Positions 1-5,846 are shown, counted from the stretch's first letter. The stretch: 7,670 bases of DNA from JAWLGW01 sp964569055 (GCA_964569055.1 CAZMSZ010000358.1:1-7670), one strand, 5' to 3'. The notes: a model not told the origin generated them from the letters alone. Made by a program: numbers and translations.

Positions 1-7
1 CTGTGCT

Positions 8-140
8 CGCGAGCGACAGCTTCCCTCGGCCTTCTTGGCGGTCGATTCTTCCGGCGAGGGAGTCGCGCACGCGAGCGACAGCTCTTCTACTTGGCGGTCA
101 CGCGAGGGAGCTGACCTCGCCCGCGACAGCCAGCGATAGC
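8..140. repeat. Degenerate direct repeats next to the large secreted-protein gene
   Basis: Three short words recur in the same order. CGCGAGCGACAGC occurs at 8-20 and 70-82, with partial copies GCGACAGC at 123-130 and GCGATAGC at 133-140. CTTGGCGGTC occurs at 34-43 and 90-99. GCGAGGGAG occurs at 54-62 and 102-110. The copies lie 48 to 62 bp apart, so this is an imperfect tandem duplication with internal deletions, not a clean array. It lies just downstream of the stop codon of the minus-strand gene ending at 142 and may continue beyond the left edge of the window. No coding potential is apparent. Its function is unknown; it could be remnants of an intergenic repeat family. Confidence 0.6.
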
Positions 141-141
141 C

Positions 142-3051
142 CTACTGCCCCGTCGCCTCCCGCAGCCGGCCCAGCGCGCCGGTCGCGTCGGCGTGCTCGA
201 GGTCGAACAGGGCGGCGTCGCGGGCGCGCGCCTCGCGGTTGCGCTCGATTGCGGCCTCGAGCGCCAGGGAGCGGGCGGGGTCGCCCTGCGCCGTGGCGTG
301 CGCGGCGGCGAGGGCCTCGGCCTCGTCGTCGTAGGCCTGCAGGCGGTTCTCGCTCACGCCGCGCGCCGCCGCGGCGAGGCGGGCGCGGGGGCTCGTGAAC
401 GTGGCGGCGCCGAGGTAGCCGCCTTCGCGGCGGCCCTCGCCGTAGATCGCGGCGAGGTGCTCGCGACGCGCTCGCTCGTAGCTCTCGATCGCGGCGACCA
501 CGTCGCGCTCGACCTCCGCCGCCTCGTCGGCGACCTGCGCGTCGAGGTAGGCCTCCACGCTGCCGTGGCGCGCCACCATGCGCGCGCGCAGGGCGGGTAG
601 CCGCTCCAGGCGCTCGGCGAGGGCCGCGCGCTGGTCCGAGACCAGCTTGGCGGCGCGAGCCGCGCGCGCGAGGCGGCCCTGATAGACCGCCTCCGCCTCG
701 GCCAGGGGGCGGAACAGGAAGTTGCGCCAGTCGGTGTGGGCCCGCGTGAACGCGTCGAGGCGCTCCTCGAACGCCTCGGGGCCGAGGGCCGGGTCGGCCA
801 GGGCCTCGGCGAAGGCGCGGGTCGCGTCGCCCAGGGCGGCGCGCGCGTCGCGCTCGTCCGCCCAGCGCGTGACCGCCTGCGCGATCTCGTCGCCGAAGTA
901 GAGCACCACGGCCGTCTCGGCAGCGGTGTAGAACCAGCCGCCCAGCCGCGCGAGGTGGCGGAGGCGCGCGCTGCGGAGCAGGGCGCTGCCGCGCGGGACG
1001 CGCGAGAGGTCGACCACCCAGGAGATCCCGCGCAGCCCGGCCTTGACCGCGGCGCTCGACAGGCCGAGGGACGCCACGTTGATCGCGAAGGTGCGCCCGT
1101 CGAAGTGGCCGCGCACGATCTCGCTCAGGGCCATGCCGGTCGCGATCGCGACGTTGGTCCGCAGCACCCCGCTCACGAAGCGCGGCTTGACGTAGCGGCC
1201 GAGGAACTTGGCGTAGGCGACGTTCCCCGCGTGGGCGCCCGCCGAGAACAGGCCGTAGTTGACGAAGAAGTCGGTCGTCAGCAGCCCGTCGAAGAACTCG
1301 TCGATCCGCGCGCGGTCGCCCGTCTGGACCACGACGGCGAGCTCCTTGAGGAACAGCGCGAGCGCGAAGTGGGCCACCCCGGCGCCGTGCTGCAGCGCGC
1401 GGTCGGCCGTCAGGCGGCGCCAGTCGAGCGTGCCGTCCGCGCGGCGGTAGCTCGCCAGGCGGTCGGGCGCGCCGGCGAGCGCCTCCTCCATGGCCGAGGC
1501 GCGCGCGCCGGCCGTGCCGTGGCGCGGCAGGCTGCGCAGGGCGTACAGCGCGTCGGCCAGGCGCCCCTCGCCGCTCGCGGTGAACAGGCGCACGGTGGCG
1601 CGGAGGTCGGCGGGCGCGAGCGGCTCGACGTCCCGGGCGCGGCCCGCGGCGCGCACCGCCTCGGCGTCGGCCACCCGCTCGGAGGCCACGCCGGCGGCGT
1701 GCGCGAGCTCGTGGCCGAACAGGAGCGCGAGCGCCTTGGCGCGGAAGGCCGGGTCGCCGCTCGCCTCGATGCGCGCGAGCAGGCCGGAGGTCACGCGCAC
1801 CCGGTTGCTCTCGGGGACCCACTCCAGGGCGAGGTCGGCGCTGGGCACTACCTCGAGGCTGGTGAGGCGCGCCCGCTCCGCCGCCGCGCGCGCGTCGGCG
1901 CGGGCCGCCTCGGGGAGGGTCGCCGCCCGCTCGAGGGCGCGCGCCGCGCTCGCCGCGCGCACCGCCTCGAACAGGCGGGCCGCCGCGTCCGTGTCCGCCG
2001 CGGGCGCCGGCCCGGGCGCGGGGCGCGCGGGCGCGAACGCGCTCGGCGCGGCCAGCCGCCGCGCCTCGTTGACGACGGTGGCCGTGTCGACCTCGCCGAG
2101 GCCGCCGCGAGCGCGGACCGCCTCGGCCGCGGCCCGGCGCGCCGCGCGCAGCTCGTCGGCCGCGCCGGGCTCGCCGGAGCGCGCGCGCTCCAGCAGCTCG
2201 CGCACCGCTTCGGGCGAGCGGGTGGTGAGCAGCCCGCGCAGCAGCTCGGCCTCGATCAGCGCGCCCACCAGCTCGGCGCGGGTGGGCTCGACGTGGGTCG
2301 CGTCGGGCGGCGGCTCGGGCATGTGGTTGCCGCCGACTCCGATGCGGCCGCCCGTCAGCTCCAGCCGCTTGGCGAGCTCCGCCTCGCTCGCGTAGATCAT
2401 GCCGGCCAGCTTGCGGCCGTAGCGGTCGCCGACCACGGCCAGCTCGGCCGCCAGGGCCGGAAGCGGCGCGGGCGCCGTGCGCAGCCCCGTGTTCGCGCCG
2501 CGGATCGCGTCGGGCCGCTCGCGCCGCACCACCTCGAACAGCTCGGGCGAGACCAGCGCGCCGTCGTAGTCGGACGTGCCGGGCCCCTGGCGGTCGAAGG
2601 TGCGGAGCGTGCCGCTGCCCGGCTCGCGGAACGGCAGGCCCGACGAGGAGCCGGTGATGTAGACCTGCCGCAGCTCGATCCCATACAGCCGGCGGACCGC
2701 GGCGCGGATGGCCTCGGTCAGCTCGCGGTGCTCGGCCACGCTCATGCGCTCGGTCGGCGTGCGGAGCGGGGTCAGATGGCCGCGCCCCCCCTCGGGGACG
2801 TAGACCTCGACGGTGCCCGCCGGGGTGACCGAGGTGGTGATCCGCCCGTCCCGCAGGCGGGCGTCGCCGGGGGCGACCCGCACCACGCGGGCGCCCGCCG
2901 CCTCGAGCCGCGCCAGCAGGTCGGCGACGTCGTCGGCGCGCGCCGCCGGAGCGAAGCTCAGGCCGAGCGCGAGGAGCAGCAGGCCGAGCAGACGCAGGAG
3001 CGGATTTCGAGCGCGTGTCACGCGGATTCGTCCCCGCCCGCGCGAAGCCAT
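142..3051 (-). CDS. Large exported protein with a nucleotidyltransferase-like domain and an HELAH metallopeptidase motif
   Basis: A 969-residue product. Residues 1-39 form a signal peptide: arginine-rich start, leucine-rich core at 18-33, and AxA-type cleavage (ARA before DD), so the protein should leave the cytoplasm. Residues about 125-240 carry GSSS (134-137), then SDYDGALVSPELF (160-172) and later RKLAGMIY, the pattern of Pol-beta-fold nucleotidyltransferase-like domains that I know from secreted polymorphic toxins. Residues 415-465 carry HELAH (447-451) followed by E458xxxD462, the gluzincin arrangement of M48-like peptidases. Residues 550-730 hold long hydrophobic stretches (about 556-576, 652-680, 704-720); the remainder to 969 is charged and helical, probably coiled coil. 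An alternative GTG start at codon 11 has a GGGGA-like site upstream and would give a more compact signal peptide. The promoter-like motif at 3095-3104 fits a separate transcript. Domain identities are inferred from motifs only; the substrate is unknown and the protein could be a toxin or an envelope enzyme. Confidence 0.85.
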   Translation of the reverse strand: MASRGRGRIRVTRARNPLLRLLGLLLLALGLSFAPAARADDVADLLARLEAAGARVVRVAPGDARLRDGRITTSVTPAGTVEVYVPEGGRGHLTPLRTPTERMSVAEHRELTEAIRAAVRRLYGIELRQVYITGSSSGLPFREPGSGTLRTFDRQGPGTSDYDGALVSPELFEVVRRERPDAIRGANTGLRTAPAPLPALAAELAVVGDRYGRKLAGMIYASEAELAKRLELTGGRIGVGGNHMPEPPPDATHVEPTRAELVGALIEAELLRGLLTTRSPEAVRELLERARSGEPGAADELRAARRAAAEAVRARGGLGEVDTATVVNEARRLAAPSAFAPARPAPGPAPAADTDAAARLFEAVRAASAARALERAATLPEAARADARAAAERARLTSLEVVPSADLALEWVPESNRVRVTSGLLARIEASGDPAFRAKALALLFGHELAHAAGVASERVADAEAVRAAGRARDVEPLAPADLRATVRLFTASGEGRLADALYALRSLPRHGTAGARASAMEEALAGAPDRLASYRRADGTLDWRRLTADRALQHGAGVAHFALALFLKELAVVVQTGDRARIDEFFDGLLTTDFFVNYGLFSAGAHAGNVAYAKFLGRYVKPRFVSGVLRTNVAIATGMALSEIVRGHFDGRTFAINVASLGLSSAAVKAGLRGISWVVDLSRVPRGSALLRSARLRHLARLGGWFYTAAETAVVLYFGDEIAQAVTRWADERDARAALGDATRAFAEALADPALGPEAFEERLDAFTRAHTDWRNFLFRPLAEAEAVYQGRLARAARAAKLVSDQRAALAERLERLPALRARMVARHGSVEAYLDAQVADEAAEVERDVVAAIESYERARREHLAAIYGEGRREGGYLGAATFTSPRARLAAAARGVSENRLQAYDDEAEALAAAHATAQGDPARSLALEAAIERNREARARDAALFDLEHADATGALGRLREATGQ

Positions 3052-3094
3052 CGCGGCGCCGAGCGCGCTCGCGACCGCAGGCCGGGCCCTGGCG

Positions 3095-3104
3095 GCACTT
3101 TACC
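3095..3104 (-). promoter_or_regulatory. Candidate -10 region of the large secreted-protein gene
   Basis: Read on the minus strand this is GGTAAAGTGC followed by CGCC. TAAAGT fits a relaxed TAnnnT -10 hexamer and is one of the few AT-rich spots in the region. It would start transcription near 3090, giving a leader of about 40 nt before the ATG at 3051. A near-identical word precedes the divergent gene (3500-3513). No convincing -35 box is seen, so this stays a candidate. Confidence 0.35.
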
Positions 3105-3228
3105 GCGCAGACCGCCCGTGGAAGGTGCCGCCATGCGTTTCGGGCGGAACGGAAGCGAGAGGGGTGCGAGCCGGGTCCCGCCCCCGGCTCCGCTGTCGCG
3201 CCCGCGCTCGTCTGACGATTCCACACAT

Positions 3229-3238
3229 CTCGTACGAG
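3229..3238. repeat. 10-bp perfect palindrome CTCGTACGAG
   Basis: A perfect dyad in the divergent intergenic region, 12 bp from the larger palindromic element. It could be an operator half of a divergent control region, but it lies about 130 bp upstream of the candidate -10 of the minus gene and no second copy was seen. A chance palindrome is quite possible. Confidence 0.3.
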
Positions 3239-3250
3239 CTCCACCTAGGA

Positions 3251-3315
3251 ACGAAGCGCAGAGAGCGCTGAGGACGGAGAGATTCTTTGCGGTCCCAGCG
3301 CCCTCTGCGCTTCGT
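3251..3315. repeat. 65-bp palindromic (REP/MITE-like) element with 9-bp phased modules
   Basis: The outer arms, 3251-3270 and 3296-3315, are reverse complements at 19 of 20 positions. GGAC at 3272-3275 can also pair with GTCC at 3292-3295 past a one-base bulge, leaving a loop of about 16 nt. Each arm divides into 9-bp modules. On the left these are CGCAGAGAG, CGCTGAGGA, CGGAGAGAT (3257-3283). On the right, read as reverse complement, they are CGCAGAGGG, CGCTGGGAC, CGCAAAGAA (3309-3283). This resembles the GCAGAG/TTCTTTGCG palindromes that I recall as dispersed intergenic repeats in many environmental bacteria. It has no T-run, so it is not a standard intrinsic terminator, and it sits between diverging genes. 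Confidence 0.75.
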
Positions 3316-3391
3316 ACTCCCGTTCGCTAGCCGAGGCGGCATGCAAGGCGACTGCAAGACCGCCCATGGGCAGGGGTCACGCGCACGGAGA

Positions 3392-3415
3392 CGGGCACGG
3401 GCTCGGGCACGGGCA
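3392..3415 (+). repeat. Hexanucleotide tandem repeat (CGGGCA-type, four units)
   Basis: Four consecutive 6-bp units, three CGGGCA and one CGGGCT, preceded by related sequence (CACGGAGA). It is non-coding and lies about 115 bp upstream of the antiporter start. Such short GC-rich repeats are common slippage products in high-GC genomes; no function is claimed. Confidence 0.6.
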
Positions 3416-3499
3416 CGAAAGCTGACGGCAGGAGGATGGCCTCCCGGACCGCCTCCCGGCTCCGACGCCGATGACGTGTCGCGTTCGCGCGGACCCTGG

Positions 3500-3513
3500 G
3501 GTTAAAGTGCGCC
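3500..3513 (+). promoter_or_regulatory. Candidate -10 region of the cation antiporter gene
   Basis: The sequence GGTTAAAGTGCGCC matches the word found before the divergent gene (GGTAAAGTGCCGCC on minus) except for a one-base shift on each side of the core. TAAAGT at 3503-3508 would place the transcript start near 3515, just ahead of the ribosome binding site at 3521. No clear -35 box is visible 16-18 bp upstream. Confidence 0.35.
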
Positions 3514-3532
3514 CCTGCGAAGGAGGGCGCGC

Positions 3533-4693
3533 ATGGCGGGCGGCGGCGGCGGCGGAAACCTGTGGGTCGTGATCCTGGTGATCGGGGGGATCCTGGTCGC
3601 TATCTCCCACCTGGTCGGCCACGGCGGCTGGTTCGCGACCGCCTGCCAGGCCGTCGGCGGGATCGCCGTGGTGTTCGGCTCGTGCGAGGCCATGATCAAG
3701 TCGGTCGAGGGCCTCGGCGAGCGCCTGCGCCTCAACCAGTTCGTCGCGGGCACGCTCGCGGGGCTGGCCTCGAACCTGCCCGAGGTCGTGATGCTCGCGT
3801 TCGTGATCGCCAAGGCGCCGCGGGTGGCGTTCGTCGTCGCCGCGCTCACGCTGCACGTGGGCGCGCTGGCGTTCGGGGTCTACTCGAGCCTGCTGCCGCG
3901 CGACGAGCGGGGTCAGGCGCGCCTGCCCGAGCCCCTGGTCAAGCTCTCGACCGACCTGTTCGCCTGCGCAGGCGGGATCTTCCTGATCCTCGGCACCATG
4001 ATGGTCATGCTGAAGGCGTTCGACGCCGGCGATCACCGCGGCGAAGGCCTCGGCGCCGCCGACCTGTTCGCGATCGGCGGCGTGCTCCTGTTCGTGGAGG
4101 TCGTGGCCGTCCACCGCTTGATCAAGCAGTACTCCACGACCACCGACCCCGAGGAGGGGGCCAGGCCCCCGCTCTCGGCCGAGCCGCTCCCCAGCGTGCT
4201 CGCGATCGTCGGGTTCGGCGTCCTCGGCGTCGTCGCCTCGGTCATCGGCGGCCACTCGGTCGGCGAGTTCGCCGACACGTTGGTGAGCGGGCTGCGCGCG
4301 CGCGGCTACTCCGAGATGGTCGGCGCGATCATCCTCTCGGTGTTCGCCGCGGCCGGCGCCTTCCTCATGATCGCCACGGCCCACTTCAAGGGGATGTACG
4401 ACCTGGCGCTGGCGAACGTCTCGGGGCAGGTCAGCCAGGTGCCGTTCGTGGTCCTGCCGATCTCGCTGATCCTGATGGGGGTGTTCGCGCAGACCGGAGT
4501 GATCCCGCGCCTCCCCCACGGGGGCGTGCTCGCGATCGACCTCGAGACCACCTCGGTGATCCTGTTCGGCTTCCCGATCTTCTTGATCCTGTGGAAGTCG
4601 ATCAACGACGACGGCAAGGTCAACACGCTCGAGACCGCCAGCATGATCGGCGTGTTCGCGCTGATCATCTTCCTGCTGGCGGTCCACGGCTGA
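3533..4693 (+). CDS. Ca2+/cation antiporter (CaCA-type) membrane protein
   Basis: A 386-residue integral membrane protein with about 10-11 hydrophobic segments (roughly 10-28, 35-50, 66-92, 97-118, 138-160, 174-193, 218-240, 262-284, 302-320, 340-355, 367-384), suited to exchange of Ca2+ or another cation against H+ or Na+ at the inner membrane. Repeat 1 has GLGERLRLNQFVAGTLAG and then SNLPEVV (80-86), matching the G(T/S)S-x-PE alpha-repeat signature with the acidic E84 kept. Repeat 2 has YDLALANVSGQVSQVPF (289-305), like the GNxxGS half of the second alpha repeat, but the residue that should match the second acidic site is A276. A hydrophilic loop at 196-216 separates the halves. The start has AGGAGG at 3521-3526, six bases from the ATG, and is followed by six glycine codons. 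Family membership is fairly safe; the transported ion and whether it is active are not known. Confidence 0.8.
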   Translation: MAGGGGGGNLWVVILVIGGILVAISHLVGHGGWFATACQAVGGIAVVFGSCEAMIKSVEGLGERLRLNQFVAGTLAGLASNLPEVVMLAFVIAKAPRVAFVVAALTLHVGALAFGVYSSLLPRDERGQARLPEPLVKLSTDLFACAGGIFLILGTMMVMLKAFDAGDHRGEGLGAADLFAIGGVLLFVEVVAVHRLIKQYSTTTDPEEGARPPLSAEPLPSVLAIVGFGVLGVVASVIGGHSVGEFADTLVSGLRARGYSEMVGAIILSVFAAAGAFLMIATAHFKGMYDLALANVSGQVSQVPFVVLPISLILMGVFAQTGVIPRLPHGGVLAIDLETTSVILFGFPIFLILWKSINDDGKVNTLETASMIGVFALIIFLLAVHG

Positions 4694-4701
4694 CCGTCGG
4701 C

Positions 4702-4801
4702 NNNNNNNNNNNNNNNNNNNNNNNNNNNNNNNNNNNNNNNNNNNNNNNNNNNNNNNNNNNNNNNNNNNNNNNNNNNNNNNNNNNNNNNNNNNNNNNNNNN
4801 N
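4702..4801. other. Assembly gap (100 Ns)
   Basis: Exactly 100 unknown bases, the conventional placeholder for a scaffold gap of unknown size. It falls between the 3' ends of two convergent genes, 8 bases after the antiporter stop and 4 bases before the stop of the next minus-strand gene. The missing DNA could be a hard-to-sequence GC hairpin, such as a shared terminator, or a longer stretch with genes. The adjacency of the two sides therefore rests on scaffolding alone. Confidence 0.95.
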
Positions 4802-4805
4802 CGGC

Positions 4806-5189
4806 TCACACCCCGAGCGCGAGCAGCACGATCGCGAGCGTCTCGAGCCCGAGCAGCCCCCAGCCGGCGATCGCCCAGCCCATCGCGGGGTTGCGCGGCG
4901 GGCCGCCGCGGCGCGCCGCCGCCACGGCCGGGAACACCGCCTCGAAGTCGCCGCGCGCGATCGCCTCATGGCGCAGCTCGGCCAGCTGCGCGCGCTCGAG
5001 GTCGCGCCGTCGGCCGTCGTAGAGCGGGTCCTCGACCTCGTAGCGCGTGACCCAGGACCCGTCGCTCAGGCGGTAGCGGTTGCGCGGACCGCGCGTGACC
5101 ACCTCGAGCACCGCGCCGTCCGAGAGGCGCAGCACGAGTTGACCCGGCTGGAGCGCCGGCAGCGCACCCTTGCGAACACCCGACCTCAC
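4806..5189 (-). CDS. Small hypothetical protein with a C-terminal membrane anchor
   Basis: 127 residues from a GTG start at 5189. I chose this start because AGGGAGG (5195-5201 on the complementary strand) lies five bases upstream; the same frame is open to 5339, but that extension is arginine- and proline-rich and has no such site. Residues about 13-55 look beta-rich and contain a short internal repeat, RLSDG at 21-25 and 40-44, within a PGQLVLRLSDG / YRLSDGSWVTRYEVEDP pattern like a small barrel-type domain. Residues 58-95 are charged and helical. Residues 102-126 form one hydrophobic segment ending four bases before the gap, so the protein is probably tail-anchored with its domain in the cytoplasm. 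I recognise no family. It is divergent from the dehydratase-like gene, with 254 bp between them. Confidence 0.7.
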   Translation of the reverse strand: MRSGVRKGALPALQPGQLVLRLSDGAVLEVVTRGPRNRYRLSDGSWVTRYEVEDPLYDGRRRDLERAQLAELRHEAIARGDFEAVFPAVAAARRGGPPRNPAMGWAIAGWGLLGLETLAIVLLALGV

Positions 5190-5194
5190 GGCGA

Positions 5195-5201
5195 CCTCCC
5201 T
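5195..5201 (-). promoter_or_regulatory. Ribosome binding site deciding the GTG start at 5189
   Basis: Minus-strand AGGGAGG followed by TCGCC and then GTG. This near-consensus Shine-Dalgarno at five-base spacing argues for the short form of the gene ending at 4806 rather than the in-frame ATG at 5339. Confidence 0.65.
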
Positions 5202-5314
5202 GTGGGTTGGTTCACGCCTGCCCGGCGCCTGGCTCGCCGACGGACGCGCCCGACGCCGCGCAAGCAGGGTGCCCGGGGCCACGCGCCCGCGATCCGTCGA
5301 CCCGGTCCGCCGAA

Positions 5315-5351
5315 CCCCGGCCGGGCGCGTCAGCGGCATCCCCGGCCGGGG
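5315..5351. repeat. Two GC palindromes in a divergent intergenic region
   Basis: CCCCGGCCGGG at 5315-5325 and the perfect dyad CCCCGGCCGGGG at 5340-5351 lie 25 bp apart, start to start. Each is self-complementary and they can also pair with each other around a loop of about 14 nt. They lie between the GTG start at 5189 and the ATG at 5444, where a paired operator could act on both genes. In such GC-rich DNA chance is a serious alternative. Confidence 0.45.
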
Positions 5352-5443
5352 GTCGCGCGCGCCCGGCGGCGACCGACGGCGGGGGAGGTCCCGCGGGTGG
5401 TTGCGGATTTGCGCGCGGTATCCGCCACCTTCGAGGAGGACCC

Positions 5444-5818
5444 ATGAACCCCGACGAGCCCGATCCCCGTCTGGGCGGCCTGGCGCAACCCGTGGTCGCG
5501 CGCGACGAAGATGACCCGACCCGCGCCAGGCTCCACCCGGTCCTGAGCGAGGAGCAGCTGCTCGAGCTGCTCGCCCAGATGCCCGAGTGGCGGCTGGAGC
5601 GCGGGAGGCTGGCCCGCGCGGCCTGCTTCGCCTCCGCCGTCGAGGCGAACGGCTTCGCCGAGCGGCTCGAGGCGCACGCGCACGAGCTGCACCTGCACGT
5701 CGAGGTCGACCAGCACGGCAGCACCCTCGAGATCCGGCTGGCCCATCCGGCCTCGCTCGAGCAGGTGACCGCGGCCGAGGTGGACCTCGCCGAGCAGATC
5801 GACGGCTGGATCGACTGA
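5444..5818 (+). CDS. Pterin-4a-carbinolamine dehydratase-like protein
   Basis: 124 residues, small and soluble. Residues 34-124 follow the 4a-hydroxytetrahydrobiopterin dehydratase (PCD/DCoH) layout: LSEEQLLELLAQMPEWRLE at the start, a strand with F62, a helix over 64-79, strands over 83-100, then LAHPASLEQVTAAEVDLAEQID, matching the usual TH..GLT..D..LA..ID ending. Family members dehydrate the carbinolamine formed by aromatic amino acid hydroxylases or act as dimeric cofactors. The HHP signature expected near residue 80 is not intact: the sequence reads HELHLH (80-85). H101, which corresponds to the histidine of the TH motif, is kept. The first 33 residues are an acidic, proline-containing extension. 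AGGAGG at 5434-5439 lies four bases before the ATG and supports this start over longer in-frame ones. The gene converges on the protease gene with 28 bp between stops. The fold assignment is fairly good; activity is doubtful. Confidence 0.75.
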   Translation: MNPDEPDPRLGGLAQPVVARDEDDPTRARLHPVLSEEQLLELLAQMPEWRLERGRLARAACFASAVEANGFAERLEAHAHELHLHVEVDQHGSTLEIRLAHPASLEQVTAAEVDLAEQIDGWID

Positions 5819-5846
5819 CAGCGCTCGGGCAGGGGGTTGCCGCAGC

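Larger units (their letters stand above)
3052..3532. other. Divergent intergenic region
   Basis: This 481-bp stretch separates two divergently transcribed genes. It holds a promoter-like motif for each gene (near 3095-3104 on minus, 3500-3513 on plus), a 10-bp palindrome (3229-3238), a 65-bp palindromic element (3251-3315) and a short hexanucleotide repeat (3392-3415). Small open frames here have arginine-rich, low-complexity translations and no convincing start sites, so I call no gene. The AGGAGG at 3430-3435 touches an ATG at 3436 that opens only 12 codons. Confidence 0.7.

Noticed and set aside
8..140. CRISPR array
   Set aside because: Repeats are imperfect, of variable spacing and too few, with words repeated inside the would-be spacers.
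98..3244. Long open frame (about 1048 codons) on the minus strand overlapping the large secreted-protein gene
   Set aside because: The translation is a monotonous Arg/Ala/Gly/Pro mixture without motifs; it is open only because stop codons are rare at this GC content. The frame ending at 142 has a signal peptide and recognisable motifs.
736..3330. Long plus-strand open frame (864 codons) antisense to the secreted-protein gene
   Set aside because: Low-complexity translation rich in Arg, Gly, Ala and Val with no domain or membrane pattern and no good ribosome binding site; a shadow of the real gene.
3430..3474. AGGAGG abutting an ATG at 3436 with a 12-codon open frame
   Set aside because: There is no spacing between the Shine-Dalgarno and the ATG, and GGAGG pairs with CCTCC at 3440-3444, so initiation is unlikely.
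3377..4969. Minus-strand frame spanning the N gap and antisense to the antiporter
   Set aside because: Translation is His/Asp/Arg-rich, as expected from the complement of a membrane-protein gene, and it crosses 100 unknown bases.
5190..5339. N-terminal extension of the small tail-anchored protein to an ATG at 5339
   Set aside because: The added 50 residues are Arg/Pro-rich, run through the paired palindromes, and lack a ribosome binding site, whereas the GTG at 5189 has a near-perfect one.
5681..5698. HELHLH in the dehydratase-like protein as a zinc-binding HExxH variant
   Set aside because: It reads HELHLH, not HExxH, and lies where the PCD active-site strand begins; the rest of the chain follows the PCD pattern.
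5819..5846. Shared terminator between the convergent dehydratase-like and protease genes
   Set aside because: Only a four-base stem (GGCA/TGCC) can be drawn in the 28-bp gap and there is no T-run on either strand.
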